Source of the DNA: Streptomyces sp. Tue6028
Lineage (GTDB): Bacteria; Actinomycetota; Actinomycetes; Streptomycetales; Streptomycetaceae
Direction of reading: 5' to 3'
NCBI RefSeq assembly: GCF_002300165.1
Contig: NZ_MLCE01000023.1
Coordinates: 124,001-188,000 of the forward strand
DNA length: 64,000 nt
Position numbers and translations under genes: made by a program. Under the pieces are notes generated by a model. That model ran no database searches. It was given only the letters and a program-made list of their open reading frames with translations, and was not told where the DNA came from. This document shows, piece after piece, positions 51,223 to 61,377 of this stretch (its first letter is position 1; each line of letters begins with the position of its first letter).

Positions 51223-52059
51223 TCAGCCGAGCGGGCCGGGCTCCGCCGGATTCACGGCGACCGCCTTGAAGAACGTGTAGTGGAAGGTGCCGTCGTCGGC
51301 AGCCGCGCGACGGAGGTCGTCGATGCCCCGGTCCCAGTCGGCGGGGGTCGTCAGCCCGGCGGCGAGCGCGTCCTGGCGTACGGACTCGATCATGGCGATG
51401 AAGGTGCTGCGGGTGAAGCCGTTGACCAGGGCGGGACGGGAGCGGTCCGTGGAGACCGTACGGGGGCGGACCACGACCTGCTCGTAACCCGCGGCGGTGA
51501 CGAGCGGGTGCAGCCGCCGGCCGATCAGCGCGTCGCCGCCCGCCGTGGACTGGAGCCGGACCAGACAGTCGACCGCCGCGTGCGCGAAGGCGCTGTCCGG
51601 GTGGAAGAACGTCGAGCCGTGGTCGCCCTCGATGACGGTGAGACTCCCGCCGGGCCGCAGCACGCGGCGCAGGGCGGCCAGGGCCTTGCGCGGGTGGGCC
51701 AGGTGTTCCAGGACGAAGCACACGAAGACATGGTCGAATTCGCCGTCCGGAAAAGGGAGTTCGAACAGGTCGGCCTGCTGCCAGGTCACCTGGGCCGCGG
51801 GCGCGTGGGTGCTGACGTGGGCACGGGCCTGGGCGAGCGACTCGGCCGAGACGTCGACCGCGGTGAAGCGCGCGCCGGGGCTCCGCGCCACCAGGTGCAG
51901 CGTCTGCGCACCCACCCCGCAGCCGGCCTCCAGGACCTTGCTGCCCGCCGGATAGGCCGTGCCGGAGTGCAGGAGCGCGGCGAGCGTGTCGGCCTGGTCT
52001 CCGAGACGACGGCTCTCGTGGGCGGAGTAGCCGTGGACGTAGTCGATGGGTGTGGTCAT
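51223..52059 (-). CDS. Class I SAM-dependent methyltransferase
   Basis: 278 residues from ATG 52059. SAM-binding motif I VLEAGCGVGAQTLHL (~42-56), motif II region TAVDVSAESL, motif III/IV QADLFELPFPDGEFDHVF and LRPGGSLTVIEGD. UbiE/COQ5-like Rossmann fold; substrate unknown. Divergent to a MocR-type regulator with 16-bp direct repeats between them, so it is the probable target of that regulator. Confidence 0.88.
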   Translation of the reverse strand: MTTPIDYVHGYSAHESRRLGDQADTLAALLHSGTAYPAGSKVLEAGCGVGAQTLHLVARSPGARFTAVDVSAESLAQARAHVSTHAPAAQVTWQQADLFELPFPDGEFDHVFVCFVLEHLAHPRKALAALRRVLRPGGSLTVIEGDHGSTFFHPDSAFAHAAVDCLVRLQSTAGGDALIGRRLHPLVTAAGYEQVVVRPRTVSTDRSRPALVNGFTRSTFIAMIESVRQDALAAGLTTPADWDRGIDDLRRAAADDGTFHYTFFKAVAVNPAEPGPLG

Positions 52060-52090
52060 GAGACGAGCCTCGTCCGAGAATGGTCCGGTG

Positions 52091-52130
52091 GACAGGTCCA
52101 AAAGCGAGCCTGATGACGGGTCCATAAACG
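52091..52130. promoter_or_regulatory. Pair of 16-bp direct repeats, candidate MocR operator
   Basis: GACAGGTCCAAAAGCG (52091-52106) and GACGGGTCCATAAACG (52115-52130) match at 13 of 16 positions, 24 bp apart, in the divergent methyltransferase-mocR spacer. MocR regulators often bind direct repeats. Confidence 0.55.
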
Positions 52131-52138
52131 GTGGCCCG

Positions 52139-53680
52139 GTGGTGGGTGAGCCGCCGGGGACCGGCTTCCGGCACGGGGAGCGCGAGGGACGGGAAGAGCC
52201 CGGCGACAGGGCCGGTGGCAGGGCGGAGGGGTCCGACTTCCTGCAACTCGACATCGGGGAGGCCCCGTCCGGCGGCCGGGCCGACTGGCTGGCGGAACAG
52301 TTGCGGCGGGCGGTCTCCGACGGACGGCTGCCGCTCGGGAGCCGCCTCCCCGCGACCCGGGTCCTCGCCGCGGAGCTGCATGTCTCGCGCGGCGTGGTGA
52401 CCGAGGCGTACCGGCGTCTCGCCGAGGACGGGCACGTGGCGGGCCGCGGCCGAGGCGGAACCGTCGTCGTGGCCGCCCCGGACCGCGCACCCCCGTCGCC
52501 CGGGCCGCGGGACTCCCGCCGACAGGCTTCTCGCCAGGACCTGTTCGGCGTTCCACCCGGTGAGGACGTCTTCGACCTCGTACGGTCCGCCCCCGCCCGT
52601 GTCGATCTCTCACCCGGCGTCCCCGATCTGGCCGCGTTCCCGCGGGTGGCCTGGCTGCGCGCCGAGCGGGAGGTGTTCGCCGGACTGCCCGCCTCGGGGT
52701 TCGGCTACGGCGACCCGCGTGGAACACCGCAGCTGCGCCGGGCCGTGGCGCACTGGCTGGCCCGGAACCGCGGCATCGCGGCCGACCCGGACGAGGTGAT
52801 CGTCGTGGCGGGCACCGCACAGGCGCTGGCGCTGACCGGCCAGGTGCTGCGCGCGGAGGGGATCGAGGAGATCGCGGTGGAGGACCCCGGATCGCTCGGC
52901 GTGCGACAGCACCTGAACCGCCAGGGACTGCGTACGCCGCCGGTCGCCGTCGACGCCGAGGGAGTCCGCGTGGACCAACTGGCCGGGCACCGGGCCGTGT
53001 TGCTCACTCCGGCCCACCAGTTCCCGACCGGCGTCGTACTCGGCGGCGCGCGACGCAGGGAGCTGATGCGATGGGCCGCGGACGGCGGTCTGATCGTGGA
53101 GGACGACTACGACGCCGAGCACCGCTACGACCGGCCGCCCGTGCCCGCACTGCGGTCGATGCTGCCCGAGCGGGTCTGTTACGCGGGCAGCGTGTCCAAG
53201 CTGCTGGCCCCCGCGCTGCGGACGGGCTGGCTGCTCGCCCCCGCGGGGCTCCACGACGCGCTGGTGTCCGCGAAACGGTTCGCGGACCTCGGCAACGCCG
53301 CACTGCCGCAGCTCGTCCTGGCCCGGCTCATGGAGTCGGGTGAACTGGAGCGCCACCTGCGGCTGTTGCGGCGTCGGCACCGGCGCCGCCGCGACGTCAT
53401 GATCACCGCGATCCGCGACCACCTGCCGGGCGCGGTGGTGCACGGTGCCGCGGCGGGACTGCACCTCCTGATCACCTTCGAGGAGGGCGCGGCGGCGGCG
53501 TGCGCGGACACCGAACTGGCCGCCGCCGCCCTGGCGCGTGGCGTCAAGGTCCATCCCCTGTCCTGGCACCGCCTGCGTCCCGGCCCGCCCGGTCTGCTCC
53601 TCGGCTATGCCGCCTCCCCGGCCACGGCCGTCACCGACGGTGTGGCGGCGATCGGCGCCGCGGTACGGGACATCCGCTGA
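52139..53680 (+). CDS. MocR-family regulator (GntR helix-turn-helix plus aminotransferase fold)
   Basis: GTG 52139 is the last possible start before the DNA-binding domain; upstream starts at 52058 or 52088 would place the repeats inside the gene. About 513 residues: GntR winged helix (~50-115; LPLGSRLPATRVLAAELHVS) and an aminotransferase class I/II-like domain (~135-510) with EDDYDAEHRYDRPP and the PLP Lys in YAGSVSKLLAPALRTG. PLP binding is predicted. Such regulators sense vitamin B6 or amino-compound levels. Divergent methyltransferase is the likely target. Confidence 0.85.
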   Translation: MVGEPPGTGFRHGEREGREEPGDRAGGRAEGSDFLQLDIGEAPSGGRADWLAEQLRRAVSDGRLPLGSRLPATRVLAAELHVSRGVVTEAYRRLAEDGHVAGRGRGGTVVVAAPDRAPPSPGPRDSRRQASRQDLFGVPPGEDVFDLVRSAPARVDLSPGVPDLAAFPRVAWLRAEREVFAGLPASGFGYGDPRGTPQLRRAVAHWLARNRGIAADPDEVIVVAGTAQALALTGQVLRAEGIEEIAVEDPGSLGVRQHLNRQGLRTPPVAVDAEGVRVDQLAGHRAVLLTPAHQFPTGVVLGGARRRELMRWAADGGLIVEDDYDAEHRYDRPPVPALRSMLPERVCYAGSVSKLLAPALRTGWLLAPAGLHDALVSAKRFADLGNAALPQLVLARLMESGELERHLRLLRRRHRRRRDVMITAIRDHLPGAVVHGAAAGLHLLITFEEGAAAACADTELAAAALARGVKVHPLSWHRLRPGPPGLLLGYAASPATAVTDGVAAIGAAVRDIR

Positions 53681-53699
53681 CACCGGCGGCGCACGGGGC

Positions 53700-54761
53700 T
53701 CAGGCCACCCGCGTGGCCCCCGCGAACGGCATCGAGTCGACCGGTGCGAGCCGCACCGGCGCCGTGGGATTCGGCGCGTGGATCATCTGGCCGTTGCCCA
53801 CGTAGATGCCCACGTGGCTGATGCCCGAGTAGAAGAACACCAGGTCGCCGGGGCTGAGTTCGGAGCGGGAGACCCGTCGGCCGGCGTCGATCTGGGCGTA
53901 CGTCGTGCGGGGCAGCGAGATGCCCGCGGAGCGGTAGGCGGCCTGGATGAGGCCGGAGCAGTCGAAGGCGTCGGGGCCGGTGGCGCCCCAGACATAGGGG
54001 CTGCCGAGCTTTCCGTAGGCGTACGACACGGCGGCCGCGGCACGGGAGTTGGGAGCCTTGGCCGAGCCGGACGGCGTCACGGATGTCAGGTCGCGGGCCG
54101 AGGAACGCGAGGCGTGTCCGATGCCGCCCGCCTCCCCGAGCGCCGCACGCTGTTCCTCACTGAGCTGTCCCAGCAGCCGCCGCGCCGAGGCGAGCTTGCC
54201 GTTGATGGTCTTCTTGTGCCGCTTCAGCTCGGCCTGCCGCGACTTGAGCGAGGCGACCTCGACGTGCGCGGCGCCGCGCAGCCGCTCGATCTCCTGCAGC
54301 CGCTTGCGGACCTGGGACACCGCCGTGGCCTGCCGGCTGCCCGCCCGTTCGGCGAACGCGGCACCTTCCAAGTACTGGTCGGGATCGTCGGAGAGCGCGA
54401 GTTGCAGCGCCGGGTCCAGGCCGCCGCTGCGGTACTGCGCCGCGGCCATCGAACCCAGCGCGTCACGCGCCGAGTTGAGACGGTCCTGCTTGCGCGCCAC
54501 CTCGTCGCGCAGCTCGTCGAGCCGGCTCTGCGCCTTGTCGGCCTTCTCCTTGGCGCCGTTGTACTTCTCGGTGGCCACCTCGGCCTCCTCGTACAACTTG
54601 TCGACCTTGGCCTTCACCTGTGCGGGGGACAGCTGGGGATCGGCATGTCCGGTCCCGTCGAAGCCGGTCGCCGTGGCCGCCCCGGCGAGAGCGATGGTGG
54701 CGGCCGTGCGGGCCGTGTTCCCGCCGAGCGAGCGCTGTCTGGGCTTGCGGTGCGCTGCCAC
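53700..54761 (-). CDS. NlpC/P60 cell-wall hydrolase with coiled coil
   Basis: GTG 54761 is preferred over ATG 54773, which overlaps the GGAAGG ribosome site. 353 residues: signal peptide, a long coiled coil (~45-215; KLYEEAEVATEKYNGAKEKA onward) and a C-terminal NlpC/P60 domain (~245-330) with nucleophile Cys in FDCSGLIQAA, His in SHVGIYVG and third residue in QMIHAPN. It cleaves peptidoglycan stem peptides outside the membrane. Paralogue of the gene at 56.7 kb but without a riboswitch upstream. Confidence 0.9.
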   Translation of the reverse strand: MAAHRKPRQRSLGGNTARTAATIALAGAATATGFDGTGHADPQLSPAQVKAKVDKLYEEAEVATEKYNGAKEKADKAQSRLDELRDEVARKQDRLNSARDALGSMAAAQYRSGGLDPALQLALSDDPDQYLEGAAFAERAGSRQATAVSQVRKRLQEIERLRGAAHVEVASLKSRQAELKRHKKTINGKLASARRLLGQLSEEQRAALGEAGGIGHASRSSARDLTSVTPSGSAKAPNSRAAAAVSYAYGKLGSPYVWGATGPDAFDCSGLIQAAYRSAGISLPRTTYAQIDAGRRVSRSELSPGDLVFFYSGISHVGIYVGNGQMIHAPNPTAPVRLAPVDSMPFAGATRVA

Positions 54762-54773
54762 GAGGGCCCACAT

Positions 54774-55186
54774 CCTTCCGTACGACCGCTCAGGGGATCG
54801 CGGTCAAGCGGTGGCGCGTCCGGCGGCGGCCCGCACAGGGGGAACGAGCCGCCGCCGGACCTTCTCGGCGGAGGTGGCCGACGGCCGTCCCTGGCCCGGA
54901 CGGCGATGGGGAGCCGGTCACCTGGTGGAGGACGCTAAACCTGAGAGTGACGGGTTGGTAACAGCATGTACGGAACTGATGGGACTGGAGCGCCCGATGA
55001 CCGGATGCGGCCGTGATCCCCGCCTGCCGTCACCGACTTCACGCGGTGCAATGACCGAAGCGCCGAATCCGGGGCATCCGGCGGCACTCCGGTGCTACGG
55101 GGTGCACGGGGTGGGCCGGTGCTGCGGGGTGCACGGGGTGGGCCGGTGACAAGCGGGGCAGAGGCATCCGATTAGGCTCCGGCCTC
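54774..55186. other. Intergenic region with a 27-bp tandem repeat
   Basis: Divergent spacer upstream of the NlpC/P60 gene. CCGGTGCTACGGGGTGCACG and its continuation repeats at 55089-55115 and 55116-55142 (one mismatch). No further gene seen. Confidence 0.6.
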
Positions 55187-55540
55187 ATGGACGTACTCAT
55201 CCATCTCTTCGTCGGCCTGCACATCATCGGCATCGCCTCGCTCCTCGGTGGCTTCCTCACCCAGATGAAGGCGATGGGTCGGGGCACCGCCCGCTTCGTC
55301 CCCGCGATGCTGCACGGCGCGCTGACCATGCTGGTCACCGGTGTCGTGCTGGTCGGCCTCAACCAGGCCGACGACAACCCGGTCGACAACATCAAGATCG
55401 GCGTGAAGCTGGCCCTGCTGATCGTGATCCTGGGGCTGGTCTACGTGAAGCGGGACGACGAGCAGGTGGACAAGCGCCTCTTCGGGCTCGTCGGCCTGCT
55501 GACGACCGCCAACATCTTCATCGCCGTCCTCTGGACCTGA
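55187..55540 (+). CDS. Four-helix integral membrane protein
   Basis: 117 residues with helices at ~5-25 (VGLHIIGIASLLGGF), ~43-60 (LHGALTMLVTGVVLVGL), ~72-88 (VKLALLIVILGLVYV) and ~97-116. No ribosome site precedes the ATG and a possible -10 (TTAGGCT) lies ~10 bp upstream, so the message may be leaderless. No recognised function; similar small proteins are common in actinobacteria. Confidence 0.75.
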   Translation: MDVLIHLFVGLHIIGIASLLGGFLTQMKAMGRGTARFVPAMLHGALTMLVTGVVLVGLNQADDNPVDNIKIGVKLALLIVILGLVYVKRDDEQVDKRLFGLVGLLTTANIFIAVLWT

Positions 55541-55583
55541 CCGCGCAGCGGCCCCGGCAGGGCAGATGCCCGGGCGCGGCGAA

Positions 55584-55624
55584 GGCCTGAGCGCGGCGAA
55601 GGGGCGTCGCCGTCCGCTCAGGCC
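55584..55624. terminator. Bidirectional terminator overlapping a stop codon
   Basis: GGCCTGAGCG (55584-55593) and CGCTCAGGCC (55615-55624) with an inner CGGCGA/TCGCCG stem. The right arm covers the stop of the TehA-type gene. Confidence 0.65.
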
Positions 55625-56580
55625 CGCTCGAACGCCGCCGCGGACCGGGCGGCCCCCACCGTGGCGGCCAGCCACGCCGCCACCGCGATCCACAGCAGCG
55701 CGTCCCCCCATCCCCGGAGCCAGGGGTAGTCGAGCGCGGACGACACGGTCAGGGCGGCCACCGCCGTCATCCCCATCGGGAAGACCGTCGCCCAGCGTCG
55801 TACGTCGTAGCGCGGGCGCGGCCAGATCAGCTCCGAGACGACGAGGACGCAGTACCAGGCGACCGCGAGGACCAGCACGACGACGGTCACGGTGCGCAGG
55901 ACGCTCTGGTCGTCGTCGTTCCACAGGTACGGGTTCACGTGGTGCGCCGCGACGAGCTTGGCCCCGGCCAGCGCCGAGATGGCGAGCGCGCCGCCCGCCA
56001 CCCACTGGTCCCCGGCCCCCCGCGCCACCTCGCGGATGTCGAAGTGCGCGTACGCCACCACGTACAGCACGAGACCGAGCCAGAACAGCACGAGCGCGGC
56101 GTGCGCGAGCCACGCCGGGCCGACGGCCACGGCGAGCGTGGCCGCCAGCACGGCGAGCCCCTGCGTGGCCACGCAGACGAGGAACACGCCTCCCGGCATC
56201 CGGCGCTTCCAGTGCCGTACGACGCACCACAGCAGCGCGGGCCAGAGCACGGCAGACAGGGCGAGCAGGGCCTCGGCGGCGACCTGCCCACCCAGGGCGG
56301 ACAGGCGCGTCCCGAGCACGGTGGTCGCCGCGACGGCGGTGAGCCCGGCCGGCGTGTACGCCTCTCCCACCCAGCGCGGCCGTTCCCGCAGCAGCCGCAG
56401 GACGAAGTCCGCGGCGAGCCCGACCCAGGCCACGCAGGCCAGGACCAGCGCGATACGCGACAGCGTCTCGTGGTCGGCCATGTGCAGCCCGACCGAGACG
56501 ATGCCCGTGGCCATCACGGCGGCACCGGCGGCGGGCGGGTGCTCCGCCCACCAGGCGCGGAGCTGGGAGAAGGCTGGCAT
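55618..56580 (-). CDS. TDT/TehA-SLAC1-family transporter
   Basis: 320 residues with about ten hydrophobic helices. N-terminal AGAAVMATGIVSVGLHMADH matches the signature start of tellurite-resistance/dicarboxylate transporter (TDT) proteins. Family members are anion channels or efflux carriers for C4-dicarboxylates, tellurite or sulfite. Substrate not predictable here. Convergent with the small membrane gene. Ends in a shared terminator. Confidence 0.85.
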   Translation of the reverse strand: MPAFSQLRAWWAEHPPAAGAAVMATGIVSVGLHMADHETLSRIALVLACVAWVGLAADFVLRLLRERPRWVGEAYTPAGLTAVAATTVLGTRLSALGGQVAAEALLALSAVLWPALLWCVVRHWKRRMPGGVFLVCVATQGLAVLAATLAVAVGPAWLAHAALVLFWLGLVLYVVAYAHFDIREVARGAGDQWVAGGALAISALAGAKLVAAHHVNPYLWNDDDQSVLRTVTVVVLVLAVAWYCVLVVSELIWPRPRYDVRRWATVFPMGMTAVAALTVSSALDYPWLRGWGDALLWIAVAAWLAATVGAARSAAAFERA

Positions 56581-56690
56581 GCGGACGATGCTATGGACCG
56601 ACGGGCGAGTTGCCCGTGGGGCACGCGCGCGGGGCGCCCGATAGGCCCCACGCGCGCGTGCCCGCCACGGACCGCCGTCCGCGGGACGGC

Positions 56691-57884
56691 CTACGCCGGG
56701 CGCACCACGCTGTGGATCGCCGACGTGCCGTCGTAGTAGATCGACTCCTCGCGCACGTACGCGCCCGGCTTCGGCGCGTGGATCATCATGCCGTTGCCGA
56801 TGTAGAGGCCGACGTGGCTGATGTCGTCGTAGAAGAACACCAGGTCACCCGGCTGCGCGTCGGAGAGGGAGACGGTCGTGCCCGCGTTCACCTGGTCGTA
56901 GGTGACGCGCGGGAGCGAGACCCCGGCGGCCTTCCAGGCGGCCTGCGTGAAGCCCGAGCAGTCGTACGAGTCCGGTCCGGTGGCGCCCCACACGTACGGC
57001 TTGCCGATCTGGGTGCGGGCGAAGGCGACCGCCTTGTCCGCCTTCGCCGTGGACGACGAGCCCGTGGTCGTCGAGCCGGTGGTCGTCGAGCCGGTGGAAC
57101 CCGTCGAGCCCGTGGAGCCGGTGCTGGTGTCGCTGGACGACGACTCCTGTGCGGCCGCCTTCTTCGCGGCCTCGGCGGCGGCCTGCTGCTTCGCCAGTTC
57201 CGCCGCCTTGCGCGCGGCCTCCTCCTGCTTCTTCTTCTCGATCGCGGCGAGCCGGGCCTTCTCCTCCGCGGTCAGCTTCGAGAGCAGGTCGCGCGCCTCG
57301 GTGAGCTTGCTCTGGACGTCGGCCTTGGACTTCTTGAGCGCGTCCTGCGAGGAGGACAGCGTCTCCAGGCTCTTGGCGGCCTCCGTGCGCTTCTTCGTGG
57401 TGGCGGCCTGCTCGGTGACGTAGTCGTCGACGGCCGCCTTCTGGCGGGTGGTCAGACGGTTCATCAGCTGGGTCTGGTCGAAGTAGTCCTGCGGGTCGTC
57501 GGCGAGCAGGAGGGTCGCGGTGTCGGGGGCGGCGGCCCCGGTGCGGTACTGCGCGGCCGCGAACGAACCCAGTTCCTCACGCGCCGAGTTGAGCTTCTCG
57601 GTGCGCTTGGCGACGTCGTCGCGCAGGGTGTCGACGCGCTCCTGCTGCTTGGCCGTCTTCTCCCTGGTCGCGTTGTACTTCTCGGTGGCCGTCTCGGCCT
57701 GGTGGTAGAGGTCGTTGACCTTCTTCTCGACTTCTTCGAGGCTCGGCCTGGGCTCGGCGGAGGGGGACGCGTTCGCCGTCTGGGAGAGCAGGGCCACGGA
57801 GGTGAGGGCGGCCGTCGCGAGAGCGGGGGTACGTATGCCTGCCATACGCGAACCCGCGGGACGCCATTTGCGGTGCGACGCCAA
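56691..57884 (-). CDS. NlpC/P60 cell-wall hydrolase under a ydaO-type riboswitch
   Basis: TTG 57884 start with GGAG 9 nt upstream; ATG 57845 is an alternative. 397 residues: signal peptide, long coiled coil (~48-260), a Ser/Thr/Gly tract (STGSTGSTGSTGS) and NlpC/P60 domain (~285-375) with nucleophile Cys in YDCSGFTQAA, His in SHVGLYIG and HAPKPGAYV. It hydrolyses peptidoglycan peptides during growth or germination. A complete ydaO-type leader precedes the start, so c-di-AMP should repress it. Confidence 0.93.
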   Translation of the reverse strand: MASHRKWRPAGSRMAGIRTPALATAALTSVALLSQTANASPSAEPRPSLEEVEKKVNDLYHQAETATEKYNATREKTAKQQERVDTLRDDVAKRTEKLNSAREELGSFAAAQYRTGAAAPDTATLLLADDPQDYFDQTQLMNRLTTRQKAAVDDYVTEQAATTKKRTEAAKSLETLSSSQDALKKSKADVQSKLTEARDLLSKLTAEEKARLAAIEKKKQEEAARKAAELAKQQAAAEAAKKAAAQESSSSDTSTGSTGSTGSTGSTTTGSTTTGSSSTAKADKAVAFARTQIGKPYVWGATGPDSYDCSGFTQAAWKAAGVSLPRVTYDQVNAGTTVSLSDAQPGDLVFFYDDISHVGLYIGNGMMIHAPKPGAYVREESIYYDGTSAIHSVVRPA

Positions 57885-57905
57885 GAGAGGCGACTCCTTC
57901 CGTCA

Positions 57906-58056
57906 TCCGCCTACCGAGTTAGCTGTCGGGTTCGGGCGGGTGGATCCGGAAGGTTTGCCCTACGGTCCTTGCCCCACAAGGCAGTTGGACCGATTCACCC
58001 CAAGGTCGGTGGGTCCCCGGTTCCGGCCGCCGCGAGGGCAGGCCGAATTCGGCGGA
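57906..58056 (-). ncRNA. ydaO/yuaA-type c-di-AMP riboswitch
   Basis: On the minus strand the conserved blocks of the ydaO class occur in order: GGGGACCCA (58010-58018), GGGGTGAATC, GTAGGGC, CTTCCGGATCC, CCGAACCCGACAGCTAAC and CGGTAGGCGG. The ends TCCGCC and GGCGGA close the P1 stem. The element ends 21 nt before the hydrolase start. Riboswitches of this class bind c-di-AMP and usually switch off wall-hydrolase and osmolyte genes. Confidence 0.92.
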
Positions 58057-58333
58057 GGCCGCACGGCCCGGCGATGTTCGCCGGTGGGGGTCGAGCGGCC
58101 TGTGCGGCACGCTAGCCAATTCGTGTGGCTGCTGTGAAGGTTGATGTGCGATATGCCCGATACATTTTCGTGACCTTGGCCATGAAAAGCGTCACTCTCA
58201 CCGATCGTGGCCCGGAGGCTCTGGAGGGTGACGGAGATGAAGGGGTCTCGGCGGGGTGCGGGACGCACCGCGAGGGCTCTGAGGGTGATGTGAGTCACGG
58301 CGGAGACGGCGGAGGCGGCGGGGAGGGGCCTTC

Positions 58334-58371
<38 letters not shown>

Positions 58372-58470
58372 TGCCGGCACCGGCACCGGTGCTGATGCCG
58401 GAGTCGGAGCCGGAGCCGGCGCAGGGCACGGGGCTCGCGGAGTCAGGGCGGGCCGTGCGCTGGGCTCACG

Positions 58471-58544
58471 GAGCCGCGCGGGCGGCGCGAGAGGCTCAAG
58501 AGCCGCGCGGGCGGCGCGAGAGGCTCAAGAGCCGGGCGGGCGGG
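58471..58544 (+). repeat. 29-bp tandem repeat, 2.5 copies
   Basis: GAGCCGCGCGGGCGGCGCGA plus GAGGCTCAA, repeated exactly at 58500, with a diverged partial third copy from 58529. Confidence 0.85.
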
Positions 58545-58719
58545 GGACGGGGTCGGCGGGCCCGGGAGCGGACCGCGGAGGGGCCGGGCTCACGGAGGCC
58601 GGTCCGGGAAGATCATCGGCTTCCATGGACCGCCGCGGAGACGGACGAGCACCCCGATCGGGGCGGACTTTCCGGGGCGGCGGCCGGTTGTCGGTGGGGC
58701 GGCCTAGACTCGGAGAGCG

Positions 58720-61170
<2,451 letters not shown>

Positions 61171-61183
61171 CCCGGAGCCCGAG

Positions 61184-61205
61184 GGGCCTGTCGCTCGACA
61201 GGCCC
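61184..61205. terminator. Terminator after pcrA
   Basis: GGGCCTGT, CGCTCG loop region, ACAGGCCC: perfect 8-bp stem (10 bp with a 2-nt loop), between convergent genes. Confidence 0.75.
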
Positions 61206-61377
61206 GCCGGGCCCGGCCCGCCCGTAGGACACCTACGAGGGAGAGCGCCTACCACGGCGTACGGCTTCGCGGCGTCGTCGGCCGCGCCTCGGGAAGCGGG
61301 CCCGGGCTCGCGAGAGTGAGGCTGGTCCCGGGGCAAAAGCGCTGCGAGGCCGGGACAGTGGTGTGGGCCCGGGGCCG

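Noticed and set aside
53700..55186. ydaO riboswitch upstream of the first NlpC/P60 gene
   Set aside because: Searched by eye for GGGGACCCA and GCTAAC blocks; none found.
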